NCBI GenBank assembly: GCA_036833805.1
Contig: DAITPA010000022.1
Location: 1 to 27,697, forward strand
DNA: 27,697 nt
Source: PALSA-1196 sp036833805
Lineage (GTDB): Bacteria > Pseudomonadota > Gammaproteobacteria > Steroidobacterales > Steroidobacteraceae
Direction: 5' to 3'
The translations under genes were made by a program, and so were the position numbers. Under the pieces are notes generated by a model that saw only the letters and a list, made by a program, of their open reading frames with translations, had not been told where the DNA came from and did no database searches. Positions 16,531 to 23,723 of this stretch are shown in pieces; position 1 is the stretch's first letter; each line of letters opens with the position of its first letter.

Positions 16531-16780
16531 GGTCGGCAGCCGTCAGCGGCGGCCATCCCTGCACCCTAGCGTGCAGCCCGCTCGTGCATCGCCCGACTCG
16601 GGGGCGCGAGCCGCGTGGAAAAGCGTCTCAGAGCTGTACAAATAGACGCATTTCTTCAAAAGCTGAGATAGTCTGCCGCGTCGGCGCAGATACCCTATTG
16701 CAGTCACTGTTTTCACGCGAGAGCGTTGTCAGGCGGATCGGTCCAGGGCGTAGCACGACCGGGATTCGCGCGATAAGGAT
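16531..16780. other. Intergenic stretch between convergent genes
   Basis: These 250 bases separate the convergent protease and glycosylase genes. I see no convincing gene. They hold a short hairpin (CTGCAC/GTGCAG at 16559-16576, no T-run) and the terminator candidate at 16623-16649. Confidence 0.5.
16623..16649. terminator. Possible bidirectional terminator
   Basis: GCGTCT (16623-16628) pairs with AGACGC (16644-16649) around a 15-base AT-rich loop. The + strand continues ATTTCTTC and the - strand continues TTTT. The stem is only six pairs and the loop is long, so this is weak, but the position between convergent genes is right. Confidence 0.3.
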
Positions 16781-17512
16781 CTAGCGTTTCTTGGCGCTTG
16801 GCGGAACAGGATTTTCCGATCGAGACCCCCCGCGCGGGAAGGCAGTGATTGCGCTATTTCGCACGCTTGCGGTAACGGTTGATACGTACGGCGAGTCACG
16901 GTCAAGAAACCGCCACGGGCGCAGCGCCCAGTCGCCCGCGTAACCCACGCCGATGCGCGCGCTCCGGGCGATTCTCGGCGCCGGCGTGCCCGCGTCGGGT
17001 CGCTCGAGCCATAGCGTGTCGCCACACAGGTCCGCCGCATTGAGCTTGCGATCGATGCGCATCGCGCGACATAAAAGCCCGGGACCCCAGCTCGAATCGA
17101 CGAGGTTGGATACGGGCGCCAATGCCCGCAATAGCACAGCGTGGGGCTTGCCTGCCCGAGTCGTCACTACGTTCAGACAATTCCACATACCATAGATCAG
17201 GTAAACGTAGGCGTAGCCCGGCGGTCCGAACATGACGCGGGTGCGCGGCGTGTGCCCACGCGCGGAATGTGCCGCCAGGTCTTGAGGTCCACGGTAGGCT
17301 TCGGTCTCAACAATGCGACCGACACGCTCGATCTTGCCGTCGTCGTGCACGAGGTGCATGCCGATGAGCTCGCGAGCGACCTGCAGTACGCCGCGCGCGT
17401 AAAAGTCGCGCGCTAGTCGACCGTGTAGGCGATTGCGGCGCCGATTTTGCTTACAATCAGGCGTCAATGGTGCGAATGGCGGTTGCAACTTAATGATTGT
17501 GCGTTGGCTCAT
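16781..17512 (-). CDS. DNA-3-methyladenine glycosylase (AAG/MPG family)
   Basis: The frame gives up to 243 residues matching the AAG family. RGVLQVARELIGMHLV opens the fold. GRIVETEAYRGPQDLAAHSARG holds the catalytic Glu (Glu71 in the long frame), followed by TPRTRVMFGPPGYAYVYLIYG and MWNCLNVVT, with WGPGLLCRAMRID further on. It removes alkylated purines such as 3-methyladenine as the first step of base-excision repair. The C-terminus beyond ARIGVGYAGDWALRPWRFLD (about 30 residues) is a poorly recognised tail. The ATG at 17512 would overlap the start of the divergent L,D-transpeptidase by 20 bases; in-frame TTG codons at 17488 and 17467 are alternatives, as the first 30 residues look unconserved. 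Confidence 0.9.
   Translation of the reverse strand: MSQRTIIKLQPPFAPLTPDCKQNRRRNRLHGRLARDFYARGVLQVARELIGMHLVHDDGKIERVGRIVETEAYRGPQDLAAHSARGHTPRTRVMFGPPGYAYVYLIYGMWNCLNVVTTRAGKPHAVLLRALAPVSNLVDSSWGPGLLCRAMRIDRKLNAADLCGDTLWLERPDAGTPAPRIARSARIGVGYAGDWALRPWRFLDRDSPYVSTVTASVRNSAITAFPRGGSRSENPVPPSAKKR
17441..17457 (+). promoter_or_regulatory. Possible -10 region for the L,D-transpeptidase gene
   Basis: TACAAT at 17452-17457, preceded by TTTTGCT, lies 35 bases before the ATG at 17493. No good -35 is seen at the right spacing. It sits within the 5' end of the divergent glycosylase gene. Confidence 0.3.
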
Positions 17513-18539
17513 TTCTGGCGCTCTCGCGCTACTGTTCTGGGCATCGGCGGGCGCAACTCAGTATGAACTTGCCGACGGTGCCCCGCCGGTGTTTGGCGCC
17601 GACCAGTACGTCAAAGCAAATTACGAGGACACGCTCCTCGATATCGCGCGGCGCTACAGTGTCGGCTACGAAGAGATCGTACGCGCCAATCCCAAGCTTG
17701 ATCTATGGATACCAGGTGCTGGCGCTGATGTGCTCGTGCCCGGCCGCCGTATTCTGCCGCCCGGGCCGCACGAGGGAGTCGTCGTTAATTTGCCCGAGCA
17801 TCGCCTCTACTACTACCCGCGCGCCAAGCGGCACGAAAAAGCCGTCGTGATCACCTACCCCGTGAGCGTCGGGAAAATGGACTGGCGCACTCCGCTCGGG
17901 CAGACGCAAATCGTCAGCAAACAGACGCTGCCCTCCTGGCATCCGCCCCCATCGGTCCTCCAGGAGCATGCCGAGCGCAGTGATCCGCTGCCCAAGGTCG
18001 TGCCTCCGGGTCCGGATAATCCACTCGGCGAATACGCGATGCGGCTCGGGATTCATCCCGGCGACTACTTGATCCATGGCACCAATAACCCGCAAGCCGT
18101 CGGTATGGCGGTGACCCATGGCTGCATCCGCATGTACCCCGAAGACATCGAGGCACTCTTTAAGATGGTGCCGCTCGGCACCAAGGTGTGGTTGATTAAT
18201 GAGCCGGTGAAGGTTGCCTATGTCGACGGCGAGCTGTTGCTCGAGGCGCACCCGCAGGTCGACGCTGAGGGACAGACTATGGAGCCGGACCTGGATATGC
18301 TGTCGCAGCGGCTCGACCATGCGCTCGGCTCAACGACCGCGGCGATCAACTGGGATCTGGCGCGCGAGACCTTGCAAGCGGCACAGGGCATGCCCGCGCT
18401 TGTCGGCCTACAGGCCGATCTCGACGCGCCGGCAGCGCCGGCGGCTGCGACGCCTGCGCCGGCAGCGCCCGACCCGGCTAGCGCAACTTCTGCGCCACAG
18501 CCACCTGTTCCCACGGTGCCAGCCGAGGCGCCGCGCTAG
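17493..18539 (+). CDS. LysM-type and YkuD-domain L,D-transpeptidase
   Basis: The 348-residue protein has a signal peptide (1-22), a LysM-like segment (about 38-84: YVKANYEDTLLDIARRYSVGYEEIVRANP) and a YkuD catalytic domain (about 94-229). The active-site motif is HGTNNPQAVGMAVTHGCIRM, with His195, His209 and nucleophile Cys211. The C-terminal ~60 residues are a low-complexity Ala/Pro-rich tail. This matches ErfK/YbiS-type enzymes that attach Braun lipoprotein to peptidoglycan or make 3-3 cross-links in the periplasm; which of the two cannot be decided. The ATG at 17493 opens the signal peptide. It is divergent from the glycosylase and convergent with the anti-sigma gene 40 bases downstream. 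Confidence 0.92.
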   Translation: MIVRWLISGALALLFWASAGATQYELADGAPPVFGADQYVKANYEDTLLDIARRYSVGYEEIVRANPKLDLWIPGAGADVLVPGRRILPPGPHEGVVVNLPEHRLYYYPRAKRHEKAVVITYPVSVGKMDWRTPLGQTQIVSKQTLPSWHPPPSVLQEHAERSDPLPKVVPPGPDNPLGEYAMRLGIHPGDYLIHGTNNPQAVGMAVTHGCIRMYPEDIEALFKMVPLGTKVWLINEPVKVAYVDGELLLEAHPQVDAEGQTMEPDLDMLSQRLDHALGSTTAAINWDLARETLQAAQGMPALVGLQADLDAPAAPAAATPAPAAPDPASATSAPQPPVPTVPAEAPR

Positions 18540-18579
18540 GCGTGCTGCCATACAAGCGGCCGGGTCAGCGCGACTTGCC

Positions 18580-19275
18580 TCAAGCGTTCGTCTTAAGTTC
18601 CGCGACGAACAGCACGGGTCCGGTGGGCGCGCCGCTCGGCGAGCCGCGAGGGGGCTCGAGACTCACAGCGAGCTTGCTCGCATGAGCGAGCGCGTCCTGC
18701 TGAGTCGCGCTCAGCGTGCGTTCAAGTTGCCCGGCATCTGGCAGCAGACCTAATGAAACCGGGGCTCCGCCACCTTGCGGCAGCGCCCAAAGTTCAAACG
18801 AATGCCCAGGACGCGCAACGGCGCCGGCGAGCGCGACGGCTCGCAGTCGCGCGCCGCGCGCGTCCGTTTCGATGCTCCAAACGCCCGGGCCTTGCGCCGC
18901 CTTGATTGTCGCCACCGGCTGCAGTTGCGGCGGCAGCGTCATGCGCCAAGCGAAAAATCCGCCTGCCGCGATAGCGCACACTACGATTGCCGCGGCCAGC
19001 GCGCGCATCGCAGCGCGTCGTGCCGGTACCGCTCGGGATGCCTCGGCGATACCGATCCGCGCCTCGATTGCGCGCCAAACCTCCGGCGCCGGGGCAAGCG
19101 GCGGCAGGCCGAGCGCCAGCGGAATAAGGCGACTCTCCCAGGTTTGCACGCGGCTTGCGATATGCCAATTTTCCGAGCGCCAGCGCTCGAAGCGGCGCCG
19201 TGCGGGACCGCGCAGCGTGCCCAACACGTACTCGGAGGCGAGGGCATCGATCAGTTGTGGTTGGTCGTGTCTCAT
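18580..19275 (-). CDS. RskA-type anti-sigma factor
   Basis: The 231-residue protein has the short RskA N-terminal motif (IDALASEYVLGTLRGPARRRFERW), one membrane helix (about 91-110, RALAAAIVVCAIAAGGFFAW) and an extracytoplasmic RskA domain with GHSFELWALPQGGGAPVSLG and LAVSLEPPRGSPSGAPTGPVLF. It should hold the adjacent SigK-like factor at the membrane. There is no zinc-binding HxxxCxxC motif, unlike the anti-sigma at 14520. The ATG at 19275 overlaps the sigma stop by four bases (19272-19275), a reliable start indicator. The signal is unknown; proteolysis of the outer domain is the usual release route in this family. Confidence 0.92.
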   Translation of the reverse strand: MRHDQPQLIDALASEYVLGTLRGPARRRFERWRSENWHIASRVQTWESRLIPLALGLPPLAPAPEVWRAIEARIGIAEASRAVPARRAAMRALAAAIVVCAIAAGGFFAWRMTLPPQLQPVATIKAAQGPGVWSIETDARGARLRAVALAGAVARPGHSFELWALPQGGGAPVSLGLLPDAGQLERTLSATQQDALAHASKLAVSLEPPRGSPSGAPTGPVLFVAELKTNA

Positions 19276-19832
19276 GTTTCGAGGCACTGCCGCAGTGATG
19301 CCAGGCCGCGCCGGATCCAACTTTTGATCGTGCCCAGTGGCTCGCCGGTGGCGCGCGCGATGTCGGCATGTGAATAGCCATTGACGAATGCAAGCTCAAT
19401 ACCGCGGCGCTGTTCGCTGCCTAGCGCCTCGAAACAGCGCGCGAGCGCCGCGGCGGAACGGCCGGCGCTTGACCAGTCGCCAGCGCTTTCGGTCGCAAGC
19501 TCCGGCAGCTGTTCAATCGCGGCTTCGCGGAACAAATCCGCGCGTTCACTGCGCAGCACATCGATCGCGCGATGGCGCGCGATCGACATGAGCCAAATGC
19601 GCGCCGCTCCGCGCGCGCTGTCAAATTGCGCCGCGCGCTGCCAAATGCTGACAAACACGTCCTGCAGCGCCTCCTCGGCGAGCGCGCGCCGCTTCAAAAC
19701 GCGCAACATGCACGCGAGCATCTGACCGGCCATGAGATCGTAGAGCTGTCGCAGAGCAACACGGTCGCGCGCCGCGCAGGCACGAATAAGCCGCTCAAGC
19801 TCCGCATCAATCGTGGTCGCGGCCTCGGACAT
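19272..19832 (-). CDS. ECF sigma factor, SigK-like (second pair)
   Basis: The 186-residue protein has region 2 (about 20-95: ALRQLYDLMAGQMLACMLRVL, RALAEEALQDVFVSIWQRAAQF and ARIWLMSIARHRAIDVLRS) and region 4 (about 130-182: LGSEQRRGIELAFVNGYSHADIARATG, then GTIKSWIRRGLASLRQ). Pairing with an RskA-type anti-sigma places it in the SigK-like ECF group. The ATG at 19832 is the first clear start; a TATATA (19838-19843) just upstream on this strand would put the transcript start at or near the start codon. It is the first gene of a two-gene operon and probably controls an envelope or redox stress response, but no target genes can be named. Confidence 0.93.
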   Translation of the reverse strand: MSEAATTIDAELERLIRACAARDRVALRQLYDLMAGQMLACMLRVLKRRALAEEALQDVFVSIWQRAAQFDSARGAARIWLMSIARHRAIDVLRSERADLFREAAIEQLPELATESAGDWSSAGRSAAALARCFEALGSEQRRGIELAFVNGYSHADIARATGEPLGTIKSWIRRGLASLRQCLET

Positions 19833-19964
19833 GGTCTTATATACGCGCGCGGGTGGCAGGCGGATGCACGGCGCGCCGCAGCCCGGCGAGCGTCCTACCG
19901 TTGACAGGCGCCGCGGATGCGGACATGGTCCGTGAGTCTAGACTGGATTCTGTTATCTCGCATT
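19833..19964. promoter_or_regulatory. Divergent promoter region of the SigK-like and SAM hydrolase genes
   Basis: On the + strand a perfect TTGACA (19901-19906) is followed 17 bases later by CATGGT (19924-19929), a weak -10, leading toward the SAM hydrolase ATG at 19965. On the - strand TATATA (19838-19843) lies six bases before the sigma start codon, so any transcript from it would be nearly leaderless. Confidence 0.4.
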
Positions 19965-20777
19965 ATGAGCGCCGTCTCTGCCTCCGGGGTCATCACGATC
20001 ACGACTGACTTTGGTCACCAAGGCCCGTTCGTGGGCGTCATGAAGGGCTGCATATTGAGCCGCTTTGCCGCCGCGCGGATTATCGATCTGACTCATGAGA
20101 TCGTTGTTCACTGGCCGGCCGAGGCCGGCTTTTGGCTGGCGCGGGCGTACCGCTACTTCCCTCCCGGAACCGTACATGTGGCGGTGGTGGATCCGGGAGT
20201 CGGCACGTCGCGCGATATCATCGTGGTATCGGCCGGTGGGCATCTATTCTTCGCGCCTGATAACGGGCTACTGGCGCCCATCGTCGCGCAACACGCCGGC
20301 GCCTCGATCGTACGCCTGAGCGCGGCGGCGCTGGTGCGCTTTGGCATCGAGCAGGCGAGTGCAACTTTTCACGGTCGGGATATTTTCGCGCCGCTCGCGG
20401 CGGAGCTCGCTGCCGGACGCTGCACGCCGGCGGATTTGGGAGAGCGCACCACAACCCTCGTGCCCTCCTGGGTGGACGAGCCGACGATCGATGGCAACGT
20501 CACGGGGCTTGTTATGACGATCGATCATTTCGGAAATCTCATCACCAACATCGATGCCCCCCTTATTGCGCGCTTCCGCGAACCGCGCATCGCCGCGGGC
20601 AATCACACATTTGAGTTGCGCCGCACCTATGGGGACGTAAAACCCGGCGAGTACCTGGCGCTCATCAACTCCTTTGGCGTCATTGAGATCGCGCGGGCAG
20701 AGCAGAGCGCCGCCGATGGCTTGGGCTTAAGCCGAGGGGCCCCAGTCATCGTGCGTGACGCCTGGGGAGGCGCATAA
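19965..20777 (+). CDS. S-adenosyl-L-methionine hydrolase (DUF62, SAM hydroxide adenosyltransferase)
   Basis: The 270-residue protein matches the DUF62/chlorinase-fluorinase fold: ITITTDFGHQGPFVGVMKG (Asp15 binds the ribose), RIIDLTHEIVVHWP, TVHVAVVDPGVGT, FFAPDNGLLAPI, TFHGRDIFAPLAAELA, VMTIDHFGNLITNID and ALINSFGVIEIA. Most bacterial members hydrolyse SAM to adenosine and methionine rather than halogenate it, and no marker of a halogenase insert is obvious. The ATG at 19965 is preferred because the conserved strand begins soon after; the frame extends 16 codons upstream into the promoter region. It is divergent from the SigK-like operon, and its physiological role is unclear. Confidence 0.92.
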   Translation: MSAVSASGVITITTDFGHQGPFVGVMKGCILSRFAAARIIDLTHEIVVHWPAEAGFWLARAYRYFPPGTVHVAVVDPGVGTSRDIIVVSAGGHLFFAPDNGLLAPIVAQHAGASIVRLSAAALVRFGIEQASATFHGRDIFAPLAAELAAGRCTPADLGERTTTLVPSWVDEPTIDGNVTGLVMTIDHFGNLITNIDAPLIARFREPRIAAGNHTFELRRTYGDVKPGEYLALINSFGVIEIARAEQSAADGLGLSRGAPVIVRDAWGGA

Positions 20778-20789
20778 CACGTACCGCAG

Positions 20790-20817
20790 TTGATCGGCGG
20801 CGGGAATCCGTTATAGT
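20790..20817 (+). promoter_or_regulatory. Predicted sigma-70 promoter
   Basis: TTGATC (20790-20795), a 16-base spacer and TATAGT (20812-20817) lie about 70 bases before the small acidic gene at 20887. This could drive that gene and the aspartokinase/decarboxylase gene after it. Confidence 0.5.
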
Positions 20818-20886
20818 TCGCAGCCTTGCCGCGCGCGATCAGAACGCGTTAGTCATTGATTGTTATAAAGAATTAGACCCGAAGAG

Positions 20887-21108
20887 ATGCCCGAGCGAGA
20901 CACCGAGAGCTTCGATATCGACGAGGAGTTCCTGAGCGGGGCCGAAGACGGCACCGAATATGAGCGGCTTTTGGATAAGGTGGACAAGCGCGTACGCTCC
21001 CAGCAGGGCGGCAAGCGCGGAAAGGCCGCCTGGAGCCGACTTGAGGAAATCCTCGCCGACCGCAAGCTCGAGAAAGACCTGCGCGACACCTTTGACGACG
21101 AGTCTTAA
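20887..21108 (+). CDS. Small acidic protein, PA3496-like
   Basis: The 73-residue, highly charged protein has an acidic N-terminal half (FDIDEEFLSGAEDGTEYERLL) and a basic middle (RVRSQQGGKRGKAAW). The C-terminal helix SRLEEILADRKLEKDLRDTFDDES resembles the pattern of PA3496-family proteins, where a short helix ends in a DLxDDxD-type motif. No signal peptide or membrane segment is seen. It is preceded by a good promoter and followed 21 bases later by the lysine biosynthesis fusion gene. Function is unknown and the family link is tentative. Confidence 0.7.
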   Translation: MPERDTESFDIDEEFLSGAEDGTEYERLLDKVDKRVRSQQGGKRGKAAWSRLEEILADRKLEKDLRDTFDDES

Positions 21109-21129
21109 GCGGACTCGCGCCAATCAATC

Positions 21130-23718
21130 GTGTCCGTGATGCGCCCGGTCACATCCTGGATCGTCCTCAAATTCGGCGGTACCAGCGTTTCCTCGCTCGG
21201 CAACTGGCGCAACATCGCTGACGTCTTGCGGCAGCGTCGCGCCACGGGAGCTCGCGTGCTGGTGGTGCACTCGGCGCTGACCGGCATGACCGACTGGTTG
21301 GAAAAGCTCCTCGACCCGAATCAGGCGCACACCACGAATGCCATGCTGGCGGCGATCGAGGAGCGCCACCGAGGGCTTGCGCGTGAACTCGCCATTCCGG
21401 TGAGTGCTGAGCTCGCCCGACAATTCGCGGAGCTGCGGCAGATCGCCGCAGGGGTTGCTCTCGTCGGCGAGGCGAGCGATCGGATTCGTGCGCGCGTGCT
21501 CGCAAGCGGCGAACTCATGGTGACCGAGCTGGCTGTACTTTACCTGCGCGCGCAGGGCCTGGAAGCCGACGCGAGCGATGCGCGTTGCATGCTGCGCGCA
21601 ACCGAGCGCCGCGGCGCCTCCGGCAAGGCTTCCATCCTCTCTGCCGCCTGCAGCTTCGCGCCGGACGCGCAGCTGGTCGAGCGCCTGTCGGCGCTTGCTC
21701 CGATCGTCGTGACGCAAGGTTTTATCGCGAGCGATGCCGACGGCAACACGGTATTGCTGGGGCGCGGCGGCTCGGACACCTCGGCCGCGTATTTCGCAGC
21801 GCTGCTCTCGGCAGCGCGTCTGGAGATCTGGACAGACGTGCCCGGCATGTTCAGCGCCAATCCGCGCTCGACGCCGACGGCGCGCCTGCTGCGCGCGCTG
21901 CATTACGATGAGGCGCAGGAGATCGCGAGCAATGGTGCCAAGGTGCTGCACCCGCGCTGCATTCTGCCCGCGCGTCAATATCGGATCCCGCTGCATATCT
22001 ATGCGACGCAGACTCCGGATCTGGAAGGCACGGTCGTCAGCCACGAGGGCGGCGACGGCGCCGCGCACGTCAAAGCAATCTGCATCAAAAAGGGCATCAC
22101 GCTGGTCGCGCTCGATAGTCCCGGCATGTGGCATCAGGTGGGCTTTCTTGCCGACGCATTCCAAATATTCAAAGCGCACGGCATGTCGGTGGATTTGGTG
22201 TCGACCTCCGAGACTAACGTGACCGTGTCGCTAGATCCTGCTGCCAATTGCCTCGATGGGGCTTTGCTCAATGCGCTGGTCGTCGACCTCGAGCACCTGT
22301 GCCGCGTGCAAGTGATCGGCCCGTGCGCTTCGGTGAGTCTCGTCGGGCGCAACATCCGCGCAATTCTGCATCGCCTCGGGGACGCCTTCGAGCTCTTTGC
22401 CGAGCAGAAGATCTACCTCGTGACGCAGGCCGCGAACGACTTGAATTTCACCTTCGTCGTCGACGAGGACCAGGGCGAGCGGCTGGTCGAGCAGCTGCAT
22501 GAGCTACTCATTCGTCCTACCGCGGACGACCGCGTGCTGGGGCCGACCTGGGAGGAGCTGTTCGCGCGGCCTGCGAGCGCAGAAGTGTCGCATCCGTGGT
22601 GGTACCACAAGCGCGCCGAGCTCTTGCGCGCGATGGCGAATCACGACGCAGCGTACGTCTACGATCGACAGACGATCCGCGCTGCAGCGCGCGCGCTACG
22701 CGGCTTGCGGTCGGTTGCGCGCGTGCTCTATGCGATGAAGGCGAACGCGCACCCGCGGGCGCTCGAGGCGCTGCGCGCCGAAGGCGTGGAGCTTGAGTGC
22801 GTCTCGCGCGGCGAGGTCGAGCGCGTGCTTGAGCTATTTCCCGACATCGAGCCCTCGCGCATCCTCTATACGCCCAATTTTGCAGCGCGCGATGAATATA
22901 CCTGGGCGCTCGGGCAGGGGCTGCGCGTCACGGTCGACAATATCTATGTGCTCGCCACCTGGCCCGAGCTCTTTTCGCAGCAGGACATTTTCGTGCGCGT
23001 CGATACGGGCGCCGGCCGCGGCCACCACCAGCACGTGCGCACCGCCGGCATCAACTCCAAATTTGGGGTTCCCGTGCCGGACCTGGATGAATTCGCGCAA
23101 CGCGCACGCGCCGTTGGCGCGCGCGTCGTAGGCCTGCACGCGCATGCCGGCAGCGGCATCTTCAACGTCAGCAACTGGCAGCACAATGCGTTCCTGCTGG
23201 CAGAACTTGCGCAGCGTTTCGCCGATGCGCGCGTGATTGACGTCGGCGGCGGCTTTGGAGTGCCGGAAAAGCAGGGCGAAGCGGGCATCGACTTGGCGCA
23301 GCTTGATGCGGCGCTTGCGAAGGTGCGTGCAGCGCACCCAGGGCTTGAGATCTGGATTGAGCCCGGGCGCTATCTGATCGCCGCTGCCGGTGTGCTGCTT
23401 GCGCGCGTGACGCAGTTGAAAATCAAGGGCGCTGTGCGCTACGTGGGTATTGCGACCGGCATGAACTCGCTCATTCGTCCGGCGCTGTACGGCGCCTATC
23501 ATGAGATCGTGAACCTGACGCGTCTTGGTGCGCCGCCGGAGCAGCTCGTCAATGTTGTGGGACCGATCTGCGAAAGCGGCGATATCCTCGGCCACGACCG
23601 CCTCCTGCCGGAAACCCAGGAAGGCGATGTGCTACTCATCGCCAATGCCGGCGCCTATGGGCACGTCATGAGCTCGCGCTACAACCTGCGCGAGCCGGCC
23701 ATGGAAGTCTGCATCTAG
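21130..23718 (+). CDS. Bifunctional aspartate kinase / diaminopimelate decarboxylase
   Basis: The 862-residue fusion carries the first and last enzymes of lysine synthesis. Residues 1-470 are an aspartokinase: VLKFGGTSVSS (Lys14), GFIASDADGNTVLLGRGGSDTSAAYF and EIWTDVPGMFSANPR, then two ACT-like segments (VSLVGRNIRAILHRLGDAFEL). Residues 480-862 are a PLP decarboxylase with the Schiff-base Lys537 (LYAMKANAHPRALEAL), HAHAGSGI, DVGGGFGVPE, EPGRYLIAAAG and the catalytic-site Cys814 (GPICESGDIL). Such fusions are known from Xanthomonadales-type bacteria. GTG 21130 is used; ATG 21139 is an equal alternative, and neither has a clear ribosome binding site. The ACT domains suggest feedback control by lysine or threonine. 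Both catalytic halves look complete. Confidence 0.95.
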   Translation: MSVMRPVTSWIVLKFGGTSVSSLGNWRNIADVLRQRRATGARVLVVHSALTGMTDWLEKLLDPNQAHTTNAMLAAIEERHRGLARELAIPVSAELARQFAELRQIAAGVALVGEASDRIRARVLASGELMVTELAVLYLRAQGLEADASDARCMLRATERRGASGKASILSAACSFAPDAQLVERLSALAPIVVTQGFIASDADGNTVLLGRGGSDTSAAYFAALLSAARLEIWTDVPGMFSANPRSTPTARLLRALHYDEAQEIASNGAKVLHPRCILPARQYRIPLHIYATQTPDLEGTVVSHEGGDGAAHVKAICIKKGITLVALDSPGMWHQVGFLADAFQIFKAHGMSVDLVSTSETNVTVSLDPAANCLDGALLNALVVDLEHLCRVQVIGPCASVSLVGRNIRAILHRLGDAFELFAEQKIYLVTQAANDLNFTFVVDEDQGERLVEQLHELLIRPTADDRVLGPTWEELFARPASAEVSHPWWYHKRAELLRAMANHDAAYVYDRQTIRAAARALRGLRSVARVLYAMKANAHPRALEALRAEGVELECVSRGEVERVLELFPDIEPSRILYTPNFAARDEYTWALGQGLRVTVDNIYVLATWPELFSQQDIFVRVDTGAGRGHHQHVRTAGINSKFGVPVPDLDEFAQRARAVGARVVGLHAHAGSGIFNVSNWQHNAFLLAELAQRFADARVIDVGGGFGVPEKQGEAGIDLAQLDAALAKVRAAHPGLEIWIEPGRYLIAAAGVLLARVTQLKIKGAVRYVGIATGMNSLIRPALYGAYHEIVNLTRLGAPPEQLVNVVGPICESGDILGHDRLLPETQEGDVLLIANAGAYGHVMSSRYNLREPAMEVCI

Positions 23719-23723
23719 CGCCT

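Noticed and set aside
16559..16576. CTGCAC/GTGCAG hairpin as a terminator
   Set aside because: Six-pair stem without a following T-run on either strand.
21124..22179. 351-codon open frame on the - strand
   Set aside because: Antisense to the aspartokinase domain; composition typical of a shadow frame.
22834..23595. 253-codon open frame on the - strand
   Set aside because: Antisense to the decarboxylase domain of the fusion gene; no recognisable protein features.
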